This document shows positions 16,820 to 26,130 of a DNA stretch of 64,000 nt, piece after piece (position 1 is the first letter of the stretch; the number at the start of each line of letters is the position of its first letter). A model generated the notes under the pieces. That model had not been told where the DNA came from and made no database searches. It worked only from the letters and a program-made list of their open reading frames with translations. Made by a program: the position numbers and the translations under genes. This DNA is from Clostridia bacterium (GTDB lineage Bacteria > Bacillota > Clostridia > Oscillospirales > Acutalibacteraceae). The stretch is from positions 1 through 64,000 of the forward strand of contig JAFQKF010000011.1 in NCBI GenBank assembly GCA_017397105.1, given 5' to 3'.

Positions 16820-17992
16820 ATGAAGAAGAAATCCAAGAAAAAAACGGTAATTACACTGTGCCTGATCATCCCGATAATCGTTCTGGCAGGCGCAGTTCTC
16901 GGCACTGTTATGCCGCTTGTTATCAGCTATCAGAAGAACGCTTATGAGAAAGCGGAGATAGTTGAACGCAGCGAAGAATACGTTATGCCCGAAAAGGAGT
17001 CACAGCCTGCGGAGTGGGAGGACGTTACCATCAGCGAGGATGAGCTGGGTAAGGACTACACAGAGCCCGAAACTCTTGCAAAGGACGTTAATAATACCGG
17101 CAGCAATTCGGGGGGAAACAGTTCGTCAGGCAGTAAGTATAATTATGCAAATTCCTTTGCAAGAAATGCCAATGCCATAAGCGTTTACGGAAAAACACCG
17201 ATATATAAAGTCGAGAAGAAAGATCCCAACGTGGAAAATATCCTTATCCTCGGCACGGATTCAAGGGACGTAACAAAGGAACGCGGCAGAAGCGATGCTA
17301 TCATCATCGTGTCGTACAACAGAAGAACGGGTTCAGTAAAAATGATTTCCGTTTTGCGCGATTCTCTTGTGCCGATTGAAGGTCACAGATGGAACAGAAT
17401 CAACGCCGCATATTCCTTTGACGGCGTAGGTCTTGCGATCAACACAATAAATCAGATTTTCGACCTTGATATCCAGCGTTTTGCTGTTGTGGATTTCAAC
17501 GGAGTTAAGGATTTTATAAACAAAGTTGGTGGAGTGGATGTTACTCTTACGCAGGCGGAAGCAGATTATTTCAACAGAGTTCATCCAAAGACAAATGGTA
17601 AATACGAGGCTGGGTTGTTTCATATGAACGGTGCTAACGCATTAAGATATATGAGATTAAGAAAGCTTGACAGTGATTTCAAGAGAACCGAGCGTCAGAG
17701 AAAGGTAATTGAAATTCTGGCAAACAAGATTATTACGGAAAAAACCATACCTGAAATTTATGATTTGATTGATTTTGCGTTCGGACTTGTTAAAACAAAC
17801 ATTTCTCTTTCCGAAATTACTTCGGTTGCCACTTCAGTGGCAACGAATGCAATGCGTCAGGGTCTTGATCTTGAATCGCAGCACGTGCCTTACAGCGATG
17901 CATACACCTATAAGCGCTATAACGGTATGGCAATCATTTCATTTGATACAGACGATGCCGCAAGAAGAATAAATGAATTTATTTACGGCTGA
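16820..17992 (+). CDS. LytR-CpsA-Psr (LCP) family glycopolymer ligase
   Basis: The 390-residue type II membrane protein has one N-terminal helix (~9-33), a linker rich in Ser/Asn and an LCP domain from ~130. Conserved LCP segments are visible: NILILGTDSRD, RGRSDAIIIVSY, MISVLRDSLVPI, RINAAYSFDG, VDFNGVKDFINKVGGVDV and ALRYMRLRKLDSDFKRTERQ. LCP enzymes move lipid-linked glycopolymers onto peptidoglycan outside the cell. As first gene of the polysaccharide locus it probably anchors the polymer made by the following genes. RBS AAAGGTG precedes ATG 16820. Confidence 0.93.
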   Translation: MKKKSKKKTVITLCLIIPIIVLAGAVLGTVMPLVISYQKNAYEKAEIVERSEEYVMPEKESQPAEWEDVTISEDELGKDYTEPETLAKDVNNTGSNSGGNSSSGSKYNYANSFARNANAISVYGKTPIYKVEKKDPNVENILILGTDSRDVTKERGRSDAIIIVSYNRRTGSVKMISVLRDSLVPIEGHRWNRINAAYSFDGVGLAINTINQIFDLDIQRFAVVDFNGVKDFINKVGGVDVTLTQAEADYFNRVHPKTNGKYEAGLFHMNGANALRYMRLRKLDSDFKRTERQRKVIEILANKIITEKTIPEIYDLIDFAFGLVKTNISLSEITSVATSVATNAMRQGLDLESQHVPYSDAYTYKRYNGMAIISFDTDDAARRINEFIYG

Positions 17993-18037
17993 TTTTAAAA
18001 GCTGACGAAAAAAGGTTGACGAAAGAAGGTGACGGTT

Positions 18038-18760
18038 GTGTTTGATATTCACAGTCATATCCTGTACGGCGTTGATGACGGCGCCGGCAATCTCAGCGAC
18101 TCGGTTGAAATGGCACAGCTTGCCGCCGAATCGGGAACCAAAGGGCTTATAGCAACACCGCACTGCAATATTCCCGGGGTGTTTGATAATTATTGGACTG
18201 CCGAGTTCCTTGAAAAGCTTTCCGTTCTCAGGCAGGAGCTTAAAAAAAGGAACATCCCGATTGAGATTTATTCCGGTCAGGAAGTGTTCTTGTCAAAGAA
18301 ATTTGAAACTCATTTAAAAAACGGGGAATTCATAACGCTCAACAATTCAAGATATATGCTTGTTGAGCTTGATTTCAGGACGGATGAAGCTTCCATGATG
18401 TCAAGGCTTCAAAGGCTTACAGACTGCGGCTACGTGCCCGTTGTGGCGCACCCTGAACGGTACGGATTGGTAATAGAAAACCCCGGTATTATTACCGCAA
18501 TAAAATCATCAGGCTGTCTGGTGCAGGTCAACGCAGGCAGCGTGCTTGGTGATTTTGGACCCTACATAAAAAGAACGGCGCAGACAATACTGCGTAACGG
18601 TCTGGCTGATTTTGTGGCGAGTGATGCTCATAGTCAATACAGCAGAACTCCGAATCTGTCGGATGTTCACGAATACATAAGTGAAAACATATCCTACGAT
18701 TATGCGGAAACTCTGTTGCAGAAAAACCCTGAAAAAGTTCTTAAAAACGAAGAAATCTGA
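18038..18760 (+). CDS. cpsB: CpsB/Wzb-type PHP protein-tyrosine phosphatase
   Basis: This PHP-family metal-dependent phosphatase should remove phosphate from the tyrosine kinases encoded just downstream. Metal ligands are visible in MFDIHSHILYGVDDGA, TPHCN, VVAHPERYG and ASDAHSQYSRTP. About 240 residues is the normal size. Two GTG starts are possible: 18029, and 18038, which follows AAGGTGA with proper spacing and gives the usual MFDIHSH start; 18038 is preferred. Part of the EPS operon. Confidence 0.92.
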   Translation: MFDIHSHILYGVDDGAGNLSDSVEMAQLAAESGTKGLIATPHCNIPGVFDNYWTAEFLEKLSVLRQELKKRNIPIEIYSGQEVFLSKKFETHLKNGEFITLNNSRYMLVELDFRTDEASMMSRLQRLTDCGYVPVVAHPERYGLVIENPGIITAIKSSGCLVQVNAGSVLGDFGPYIKRTAQTILRNGLADFVASDAHSQYSRTPNLSDVHEYISENISYDYAETLLQKNPEKVLKNEEI

Positions 18761-18784
18761 CCTGATTGGAGAGGCGGAATATTT

Positions 18785-19606
18785 ATGATGAAATGGCTTC
18801 AGCGTATAACGCTGCTTGCGTTTGCAACGGTACTGGTTGCTTTTATTGTGTTTACGGTTATTGATAAGCTGACCACAGACCATACCGTGCCTGTTATCAC
18901 TCTTGAAACGCAGGAAATTGAAATCAGCGTTAAAGATGAGAAGGATGCCCTGCTTAAAGGTGTCACTGCATTTGATAAAAAAGACGGAGACCTTACCGAA
19001 AAGGTTATGGTTGAATCTGTTTCCAAATTCATAAACCCCGGTGAATTTACCGTTACATACGCTGTTGTGGATGCTGACAACCATGTTTCAAAAGCCGTGC
19101 GCAACGTAAAATACAAGGACTATACTGCACCTGAATTTTATATGAAGCGTGCTCTTGTATATTCGGTTGATGAGGCGGTTGACGTGCGTGCGGCTATCGG
19201 TGCAAGGGACTGCATTGACGGCGATATAAGCGACAGGGTAACAATTCTTGCAACCGACTATATTCAGAATACAGCCGGTGTATTCAACGTTTCTCTTCAG
19301 GTTTCCAACAGTATGGGTCACATTATTTATCTTGACGTTACGGTGCACGTTGAAGGCAACGAAACCATGGCTCCTGAAATCCAGCTTCAGAAGACCCTTA
19401 TCTATATCAAGAAGGGCGAAAAACCCGTGTTTGAGGATTACATCAAGGAAGTAACTGTAAACGGAGTTCTTATGAAGAACTATAACCTGATGATTTCAAC
19501 AAACTTTAACAGCGATAAAGAAGGTACGTACAACGTGCATTACTATATTTCAACCAATGAAGGATATGAGGGACACTCAATTCTTACCGTTGTTGTAGAG
19601 GAGTGA
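18785..19606 (+). CDS. Membrane-anchored protein with Ig-like (DUF5011-type) domains in the EPS operon
   Basis: The 273-residue product has an N-terminal helix (~8-27) and about 240 exported residues. It contains two or three repeated beta-sandwich units with the pattern DKKDGDLTEKV and DCIDGDISDRV, which resembles DUF5011/HYR-type immunoglobulin-like folds. No catalytic motif is visible. Its place between phosphatase and kinase genes suggests a structural role in polymer export or attachment, but nothing known in standard capsule loci matches it directly. RBS GGAGAGG-like sequence precedes ATG 18785. Confidence 0.75.
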   Translation: MMKWLQRITLLAFATVLVAFIVFTVIDKLTTDHTVPVITLETQEIEISVKDEKDALLKGVTAFDKKDGDLTEKVMVESVSKFINPGEFTVTYAVVDADNHVSKAVRNVKYKDYTAPEFYMKRALVYSVDEAVDVRAAIGARDCIDGDISDRVTILATDYIQNTAGVFNVSLQVSNSMGHIIYLDVTVHVEGNETMAPEIQLQKTLIYIKKGEKPVFEDYIKEVTVNGVLMKNYNLMISTNFNSDKEGTYNVHYYISTNEGYEGHSILTVVVEE

Positions 19607-19612
19607 TAAGGC

Positions 19613-21094
19613 TTGGAAAAAAATAAATCATGGTTTACTCTGACATTTGAATGGAACAGCCTTATCAGGGACCTCATCCGTAACTTCTGGGCTGTCATTC
19701 TTGCGGCATTGATTGCGTATATGGGCATTCAGGTTGTTGAAAAAAGCATATACACACCTACATATACCAGCAGTGCGGTGCTTGTTGTACGCACAAAGGT
19801 AGGCTCTTCGGGAGCTTACAGCAATCTTTCGTCATCCACAGAAATGGCCACCATTTTTACAAAGGTTTTCCAGCAGACGTCAATGAAGAAGAAGGCGGCT
19901 GAAAACTTAGGTCTTTCTTCATTTGACGGAACAATAACCGCCGAGGTTAACGGCTCAACAAACCTTATGAATCTGTCTGTAAGAACAACAGACCCCGAGC
20001 TTTCATTCCGTTTGCTCTGCTCTGTGCTTGAGGTTTACCCTGAGATATCAGAGGCTGTTTTCACGGATGCGGTAATTGATATTATTTCGGCTCCGTCAAT
20101 GCCGACGTCTCCGTCAAATTCAGTGCTTACGAGATATCGCAATCACATTGTGTTGCTTGCCATGGTGCTTGAGGCGGGAATGATTGTTCTTCTCTCGCTT
20201 CTTCGTGAAACAGTCAAGGAAGAAAAAGGATTCTCGGATAAAATTGATTCTGAGCTTATAGGTATTGTTTCTCATGAAAAGCCTCACCTTTCGTGGAAAG
20301 AAAGGATTGACCGCAAAAAGAGAGCGATGCTCATCAACGATGCATATTCGAGCCTGAGGTTTACGGAGGATTACCAGAAGCTTGCAACAAAGCTCGAATA
20401 TATGATGAAGAGAAAAGACAAAAAAGTTTTCGCAGTAACAAGTGTTGCGGAAAACGAGGGTAAATCAACCGTGTCTGCCAATATTGCCATTGCTTTATCG
20501 GGCAGAGGCTATAAGGTTGCCCTGCTTGACCTTGACGTGCGTAAACCCTCTATGTATAAAATCTTTGATTACAACGATAAGGTTAAAAACGATTTTTCGG
20601 ATGTTCTCTCAAGCAAAATTGACGTAGAAAGTTTCGGATTCTCCCGTTACAGAAAAAGTGACCTTATAATAGCGTTCAACAAGAACGAAGGTCTGACTTC
20701 GGCAGAGCTTTTCAACGGTGACACTCTTAAGAAAAGCATTGAAACCTTGCGCTCAAAGGTTGATTTTGTAATTATCGACACTTCGCCCACCTCTGTTTCG
20801 GCTGACGCTGTTTCGATTGCCGCTTTGGTAGACAGAGCACTTCTTGTTGTAAGAACGGACACTGTTGCGGTGCAGGATATAAATGATGCCATTCTTGCAA
20901 TAGCGGATGCAGGGGGAAGGCTTGAGGGCTGTATTCTCAACGATGTTTATAAGCCCTTTACCTTGTTCGGCCAGATGGGCTCTGACGAAACAGGATATTA
21001 CGGCTATTACAGCAGAGGATATTCAAGGTACGGCAGGCAGGCGGCCGGAATCAGCGGAACGGGATTCGTTGAGAATGATTCCGAGGAATCCTGA
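19613..21094 (+). CDS. Fused chain-length regulator / bacterial tyrosine kinase (CpsCD/Wzc-like), first copy
   Basis: Residues ~1-205 form a Wzz-type domain: one membrane helix (~24-43), an outer part, the Pro-rich SAPSMPTSPSN segment and a second helix (~175-195). Residues ~260-450 are a BY-kinase domain with Walker A (ENEGKST, ~280), Walker A' (LLDLDVRKPS) and Walker B (FVIIDTSP). The tail is Tyr-rich (ETGYYGYYSRGYSRYG), the usual autophosphorylation cluster. In most Firmicutes the two parts are separate proteins; here they are fused. The start is TTG 19613; no other in-frame start lies before the membrane helix. It controls polymer length and assembly together with the phosphatase. Confidence 0.9.
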   Translation: MEKNKSWFTLTFEWNSLIRDLIRNFWAVILAALIAYMGIQVVEKSIYTPTYTSSAVLVVRTKVGSSGAYSNLSSSTEMATIFTKVFQQTSMKKKAAENLGLSSFDGTITAEVNGSTNLMNLSVRTTDPELSFRLLCSVLEVYPEISEAVFTDAVIDIISAPSMPTSPSNSVLTRYRNHIVLLAMVLEAGMIVLLSLLRETVKEEKGFSDKIDSELIGIVSHEKPHLSWKERIDRKKRAMLINDAYSSLRFTEDYQKLATKLEYMMKRKDKKVFAVTSVAENEGKSTVSANIAIALSGRGYKVALLDLDVRKPSMYKIFDYNDKVKNDFSDVLSSKIDVESFGFSRYRKSDLIIAFNKNEGLTSAELFNGDTLKKSIETLRSKVDFVIIDTSPTSVSADAVSIAALVDRALLVVRTDTVAVQDINDAILAIADAGGRLEGCILNDVYKPFTLFGQMGSDETGYYGYYSRGYSRYGRQAAGISGTGFVENDSEES

Positions 21095-21121
21095 CATAAA
21101 ATATAGAAATAAGGTTGTTTT

Positions 21122-22612
21122 ATGAATAATAACACCACAAATGTTGATACAAACAACTCGACGGTAGAGTTGAAAGTGTTGCTCAGCGACGTATGGCGCG
21201 GAGTCATTAAGTTCGGCTGGATAGCGGTAGCTCTTTCCGTGCTTCTGGGCGGATTGCAGTTTTACAGAAGCTTCGTGCGTTTTACTCCCGTTTATACAGT
21301 TACTGCAACGTTTACCGTTCAGACGGAAAACAAGGTTCTCTCAGGTGAAAACGGTGTTTCGGCATATTCTTTCTATTATGACAGAAACACCGCCGATCAG
21401 CTGGCTTCCGTTTTTCCGAACATAATTAGCAGCCCAATCCTTCTTGCTCAGGTTAAGGAGGAGCTGGAGGTTGAATCCATGCCGGCAACGGTTACTGCTA
21501 CCTGTATTGCGGATACAAATATGATAACCCTTACGGCAAAGGGCGGAGAACCTCAGCTTACTTATGATACGTTGATGTCCGTAATCGACAATTACTCTTC
21601 AGTAGCGGATTATATCATCGGCAGAACGAAGCTTGTTATGATAAGCGATCCCGTTGTGCCTGAAACGCCTTCCAACAAAATGGCATGGCGTTCATCCGTG
21701 CTCAGAGCGGCATTGATAGGTGCAGCAATAGGTGTAGGCTGGATTCTGGTTTACGCCATTCTCAGAAAAACCATACGCACAAAAGAGGATATACGCAACA
21801 TCCTCAACCAGAACTGCATCGGTGTTCTTCCTCAGGTTGTATTCAAGAAATACCGCAGAAAAATCAACACCGATATTATCCTCACAAACCCATTGATAGG
21901 TAACGATTTCCTTGAATCTCTCCGCTTGCTCAGAAGCTCCGTTGGCAGAATTGTGGGTGAAGACAAAAAGGTTGTTATGGTTACAAGTACTGCACCTGAT
22001 GAAGGCAAATCGGTTGTAACCGTAAACCTTGCATCTATTTTTGCAAAGAATAACAGCAAAATGCTTGTAATAGATTTTGATCTTCGCAATTCAGGTGTTT
22101 CCTCAATGCTAAAGGAGGGCGAATTCAAAACAGTCGAAAAAGACGATAAGCTTTATGAAATCCGATATATTGAGCCTCTCGGTTTTGATTTGCTTACTTT
22201 TAATGACGGTGAGAAAAATCTTCAGAGCATAATCCGTACACCGAGCCTTAAAAAGCTGTTTTCGCAACTTAAGGAAAAATATGATCTGATTCTTATTGAT
22301 ACACCGCCCTGCGGAATAATCTCCGATGCTTCAATTATTGCTGGAGCGGCAGATGCGGTAATCTACGTTATCAGGCAGGATGCCGTTATGCAGAACAGCA
22401 TCCGTTCAGGAATAAACGCAATGCTTGAAACCGAAACGCCCTTCCTCGGCTGTATCCTCAACGGTGCAACGGGAGGTCTCGGCGGATACGGAAATTATTA
22501 CAAATACGGCGGATATAACAAGTACTACCGCTACGGCTACGGATATTCCCGTAAGTACGGTTACGGCGGATACGGTTACGGCAGACGCAAAAAATCAGAC
22601 AAGAATAAATAA
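21122..22612 (+). CDS. Fused chain-length regulator / bacterial tyrosine kinase, second copy
   Basis: The second fused Wzz/BY-kinase protein (496 residues) lies directly after the first. Wzz features: helix ~33-50, SDPVVPETPSNKMAW and a helix near 195-215. Kinase features: Walker A (APDEGKS, ~290), Walker A' (VIDFDLRNSG) and Walker B (LILIDTPPCG). The C-terminus is extremely Tyr/Gly-rich (about 15 Tyr in the last ~45 residues, for example YYRYGYGYSRKYGYGG). The two copies are clearly divergent, so they may form mixed complexes or act on different steps. Confidence 0.9.
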   Translation: MNNNTTNVDTNNSTVELKVLLSDVWRGVIKFGWIAVALSVLLGGLQFYRSFVRFTPVYTVTATFTVQTENKVLSGENGVSAYSFYYDRNTADQLASVFPNIISSPILLAQVKEELEVESMPATVTATCIADTNMITLTAKGGEPQLTYDTLMSVIDNYSSVADYIIGRTKLVMISDPVVPETPSNKMAWRSSVLRAALIGAAIGVGWILVYAILRKTIRTKEDIRNILNQNCIGVLPQVVFKKYRRKINTDIILTNPLIGNDFLESLRLLRSSVGRIVGEDKKVVMVTSTAPDEGKSVVTVNLASIFAKNNSKMLVIDFDLRNSGVSSMLKEGEFKTVEKDDKLYEIRYIEPLGFDLLTFNDGEKNLQSIIRTPSLKKLFSQLKEKYDLILIDTPPCGIISDASIIAGAADAVIYVIRQDAVMQNSIRSGINAMLETETPFLGCILNGATGGLGGYGNYYKYGGYNKYYRYGYGYSRKYGYGGYGYGRRKKSDKNK

Positions 22613-22639
22613 TATTGCTTATATGAAAGAGGTGATAAC

Positions 22640-24361
22640 TTGAAAAAACCGGGTGAATACGTTGAACTGTTCCGTTCAATGGGAGCGGAGTGGAAGTGGC
22701 TTCTCAGGTTTGTTTCCCGTTATCGCCTTCAGATTGTTCTGTACGTCGTGATAGGTCTTGTTGGTACGGCTATGGGCCTTGGCGCAAACGTTGCATCAAA
22801 ACATCTCATAGATTCCGTTATCTCCCATGACAGTGAAACGATAGTAAGAAGTGCTGTTATTGCTGTTGCTCTCGGATTGACTCAGATAATTGTGAACGCA
22901 TTCATATCAAGGGTTGCCTCTGTTGTAGGCTCCAGAATAAACAGCGAAATCCGCGGCAATATTTATGAGCACATTATTTTCTCGCGTTGGGAAAGTATAA
23001 GAAAATACCATTCAGGCGAGCTGCTTAACAGAATCGAGGGAGACGTAAGCACTGTTTCAAACAGTATAGTCAGCTTTATCCCCGGTGTTTTCACAAGGAG
23101 CGCACAGTTTATAGGATGCCTTGCAGTGGTGCTCTGGTATGACCCCACTATGGCGATTTTTGCGTTTATGAGTGCTCCGTTTCTTGTTCTTTCTTCAAGA
23201 GTGTCGGCAAAAATGATGCGCAAGTACAATAAGGAAAGCAGAGAGATGAACGGCAAAATTCTTTCTTTCTTTTCCGAATCCATTCAGAATTTGCAGACTA
23301 TTAAGGCGTTTGATATCACAAAGCGTTATGCGGAGCAGTTGAAAAACAGCCTACAGATTTACAGAAAGATAAGGCTTGACCACGATAAATTCTCAATTAT
23401 AATGAGTCTTTGCCTTTCCGTCATCGGACTTGTTGTAACATATACCTGCTACGGTTGGGGCGTGTACCGTCTGTGGCAGGGCAAAATCACCTACGGCACA
23501 ATGACTCTTTTCCTGCAGCTTTCGGGTCAGCTTACGTCATCGTTTGCGGCGCTTGTTGCTCTTTTGCCGAGTTCGATTTCAATAGCGACGGCGGCAGGAA
23601 GAATTATGGAAATAACCGACCTGCCTCTTGAAAAGCACAAAGACAGTGAAGAGACGGAAAAAATGGCGGAATCCGCAAACGAAAAGGGCATAACCGTTTC
23701 TTGCGAAAATCTTACGTATACTTATGACGATGCTAAAGAGCCTGTTATAAAAGATATCTCTTTCTCCGTATCTCCCGGAGAAACCATTGCATTTGTTGGC
23801 CCGTCGGGTGAGGGAAAAACGACGATTCTCAGGCTTGTTCTCGGACTTGTGGAGCCTGATTCCGGCACAATGACAATGACAGATGCAGAATCAAATAAAG
23901 TGAACGTTTCGGAAAGCACGAGAAGATTCTGTTCCTACGTTCCTCAGGGTAATGCGATTTTTTCAGGCTGTATTGCCGATAACCTTCGCATTGTCCGTCC
24001 CGAAGCAACAGATGAAGAACTTGAAAACGCATTGAGAATTGCCGATGCGTGGAGCTTTATTTCCGAATTGCCTGACGGAATGTATACCGAAATCAGTGAA
24101 AAAGGCGTGAACTTCTCAGAAGGTCAGGTTCAGCGTATGTCTATTGCGCGCGCCATTCTCAGGGATGCCCCCGTTATCGTTATGGATGAAGCAACAAGTG
24201 CTCTTGATGCAGCAACTGAAGAAAAAGTTCTTGCAAACATAATGAAGAATTATCCCAACAGAACAAGGATTATTACAACTCACAGACCGAGTATGCTCAA
24301 TTACTGCACAAGGGTTTACAGAATCAGTAAGGACGGCAGACTTTCAGAAGTTGAAAAGTAA
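22640..24361 (+). CDS. ABC transporter, fused permease and ATP-binding protein
   Basis: The 573-residue half-transporter has six predicted helices (~25-310) and an ATPase domain. Walker A is GPSGEGKTT (~388), the Q-loop VPQGNA, the signature FSEGQVQR (a variant of LSGGQ) and Walker B VIVMDEATSALDA. It starts at TTG 22640 after a near-perfect AGAGGTGAT site, 27 bases after the kinase gene. No peptidase domain is present. It could export a lipid-linked sugar or, given the peptide-modification operon right behind, the product of that operon. It ends at a terminator. Confidence 0.87.
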   Translation: MKKPGEYVELFRSMGAEWKWLLRFVSRYRLQIVLYVVIGLVGTAMGLGANVASKHLIDSVISHDSETIVRSAVIAVALGLTQIIVNAFISRVASVVGSRINSEIRGNIYEHIIFSRWESIRKYHSGELLNRIEGDVSTVSNSIVSFIPGVFTRSAQFIGCLAVVLWYDPTMAIFAFMSAPFLVLSSRVSAKMMRKYNKESREMNGKILSFFSESIQNLQTIKAFDITKRYAEQLKNSLQIYRKIRLDHDKFSIIMSLCLSVIGLVVTYTCYGWGVYRLWQGKITYGTMTLFLQLSGQLTSSFAALVALLPSSISIATAAGRIMEITDLPLEKHKDSEETEKMAESANEKGITVSCENLTYTYDDAKEPVIKDISFSVSPGETIAFVGPSGEGKTTILRLVLGLVEPDSGTMTMTDAESNKVNVSESTRRFCSYVPQGNAIFSGCIADNLRIVRPEATDEELENALRIADAWSFISELPDGMYTEISEKGVNFSEGQVQRMSIARAILRDAPVIVMDEATSALDAATEEKVLANIMKNYPNRTRIITTHRPSMLNYCTRVYRISKDGRLSEVEK

Positions 24362-24374
24362 TATACAGAATTAT

Positions 24375-24406
24375 AACGCATCGGTTTTATACCGGTGCGT
24401 TTTTTA
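24375..24406 (+). terminator. Terminator between the ABC exporter and the peptide-modification operon
   Basis: ACGCATCGGT (24376-24385) pairs with ACCGGTGCGT (24391-24400) with one G-T pair, followed by TTTTTT. Confidence 0.82.
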
Positions 24407-24470
24407 TGCAAGCCGCAGGGTTATCGTAATCCGCATTTTTATGGAAATATATTAATATATAAATTTATTG

Positions 24471-24499
24471 TTGATTTAGAAAGAAGTTGATGATATACT
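24471..24499 (+). promoter_or_regulatory. Sigma-A promoter of the peptide-modification operon
   Basis: TTGATT (24471-24476), 17 bases, TATACT (24494-24499), about 45 bases before the PqqD gene, which has RBS AGGAGG. Confidence 0.68.
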
Positions 24500-24545
24500 T
24501 AACAATGGAATATAAGCTGGGGTAGTATAGTGTCAGGAGGTCAAT

Positions 24546-24812
24546 ATGCAAAAAATCAAGGACGGATTTATGATTCGCAAAATCGGCGGTCAGATTATGG
24601 CGGTGCCGACAGGGGCAAGAACTTCTGATATTCACGGTATGATTGCCCTTTCCGAAAGCGGAGAGCTCCTCTGGAAAGCACTTGAAAACGGCAGTGATGC
24701 TCAGGCTCTTGCTGATATACTTACTGACAATTATGAGGTTGACCGTCAGACGGCTCTTGCCGATATTGAAAAATTCCTGGACGGTCTTAAGGAACAGGGA
24801 GCGCTCGAATGA
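24546..24812 (+). CDS. PqqD-family peptide-binding protein (RRE)
   Basis: This 88-residue PqqD-like protein has the usual form: an N-terminal beta part (GFMIRKIGGQIMAVPTG), the ALSESGELLWKALENG segment and a helical C-terminus (QTALADIEKFLDGLKEQG). PqqD domains bind the leader of a precursor peptide and present it to a radical SAM enzyme. The neighbouring gene is such an enzyme and overlaps by four bases (ATGA), which supports this role. Confidence 0.88.
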   Translation: MQKIKDGFMIRKIGGQIMAVPTGARTSDIHGMIALSESGELLWKALENGSDAQALADILTDNYEVDRQTALADIEKFLDGLKEQGALE

Positions 24813-25864
24813 TTGGCTGCGAACACTTCGGTGATAATTATTTCAATCAGCTTCGTTTGTGGGCAAGTGAGCACGAAGCACCGTTGACAGTAACGTTTGA
24901 GCTTACACCGTTTTGTAATTTCAACTGCGTTATGTGCTACGTCCGTCTTACGAAAGAGCAGGCAAAAGCGCAGGGCGAAATGCTTACCGCAAAAGAGTGG
25001 ACTGAAATTGCAAGGCAGGCAAAGGAAATGGGTACGCTTAACCTTGCGTTGACGGGCGGCGAGCCTCTGAGTCATCCTGATTTCTGGGAAATATACGGTG
25101 AGCTCAACAAAATGGGTTTCCTGATTTCGCTTCTTTCTAACGGTTCGCTTATAGATGAGGCGGCAATGGAGAAATTCCGCCGTTACGGTATGCCATACCT
25201 TGTTAAGCTGACCCTTTACGGAGCAAGTAATGAAACGTACAAGCGGGTCTGCGGTAGTGATGACGGATTCACAAGAATATCAAAAGCCGTTGACCTTCTT
25301 AAAGAAGCAAACGTACCGGTCAAGATGACGGCAACAATTGTTCGCGAGAATGCGGATGATTTGCAGGAGATATACCGTTTTGCAAAAGAAAAAGGAGTAC
25401 CTATGCAGCACTCCATTTCGGTTGTGAAATCGTCAAGGGGAGCAGTCAACACCGCTGAGAGTTCACGCTTTGCATTTTCTGATTTCCCTGATGAGCTTTC
25501 TATTGAGGATCTTGAGAAGAACAAATATCCGTTGCTTGAATCTCCTTTTGCCTGGTGCGCAAGCTACAAAACGTCATTCTGGATGACGTGGCACGGATAT
25601 ATGCAGATGTGTTCGTTTATGAATACACCGAGCGTCAGATATTCAGGAAACCTTGTTTCTGATTTTCGCAGTCTTAACAGTCTGCTTGGTAAACTCAGCA
25701 GTCCTGCAGAGTGTGAAAGCTGTGAAGATAAAGAGTTCTGTCAGCGATGCCCCGGTATACTGTGTGCTGAGAGCGGGCATCCGGAAAGAATAAGCAACAG
25801 CCTTTGCGATACGGCAAAAAGGCTGAACGAATTATATAAATTTAGAAAAGGAGAATTGATATGA
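24809..25864 (+). CDS. Radical SAM/SPASM peptide-modifying enzyme
   Basis: The 351-residue protein has the CX3CX2C cluster (Cys36, Cys40, Cys43 in CNFNCVMC), the GGEPL motif and a C-terminal Cys-rich SPASM-like region (CESCEDKEFCQRCPG plus later Cys) for auxiliary Fe-S clusters. It should bind S-adenosylmethionine and modify a peptide by radical chemistry. Upstream PqqD and downstream short ORF, both overlapping by four bases, point to the 25861 product as substrate. The type of modification cannot be told from sequence. Confidence 0.9.
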   Translation: MIGCEHFGDNYFNQLRLWASEHEAPLTVTFELTPFCNFNCVMCYVRLTKEQAKAQGEMLTAKEWTEIARQAKEMGTLNLALTGGEPLSHPDFWEIYGELNKMGFLISLLSNGSLIDEAAMEKFRRYGMPYLVKLTLYGASNETYKRVCGSDDGFTRISKAVDLLKEANVPVKMTATIVRENADDLQEIYRFAKEKGVPMQHSISVVKSSRGAVNTAESSRFAFSDFPDELSIEDLEKNKYPLLESPFAWCASYKTSFWMTWHGYMQMCSFMNTPSVRYSGNLVSDFRSLNSLLGKLSSPAECESCEDKEFCQRCPGILCAESGHPERISNSLCDTAKRLNELYKFRKGELI

Positions 25865-26130
25865 AAAAAGAATATATCGTTCCCGAAAGTAAACTGTTCG
25901 CAATCAATATGAGCGAAAACATTGCAATCTCAGGCGGTTCTTCTGAGATTTCAGGTTCGGCTGTTATTAAGTTTACACACACTATCGATGGCTGTAAGCA
26001 GTACTATACAGGTGATACGACTGTGCCCGTTAAGGTAACAAGCGGTATGTTCGGCGATTATGTTCTTGAGCTCAGAGGCTACAACAACATGAACGCTTAC
26101 TTCAACTGCTACACATACACGTTCGGATGA
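25861..26130 (+). CDS. Candidate precursor peptide of the radical SAM system
   Basis: The 89-residue product overlaps the radical SAM gene (ATGA) and the kinase gene (ATGA), so its expression is tightly coupled to both. The first ~27 residues look like a leader (EYIVPESKLFAINMSENIAI then SGGSS). The rest is rich in Thr, Tyr, Asn and Gly with two Cys (DGCKQYYTG, YFNCYTYTFG). No catalytic motif is present. Position, size and composition make it the most likely substrate; neither cleavage site nor modified residues are shown by the sequence. Confidence 0.72.
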   Translation: MKKEYIVPESKLFAINMSENIAISGGSSEISGSAVIKFTHTIDGCKQYYTGDTTVPVKVTSGMFGDYVLELRGYNNMNAYFNCYTYTFG

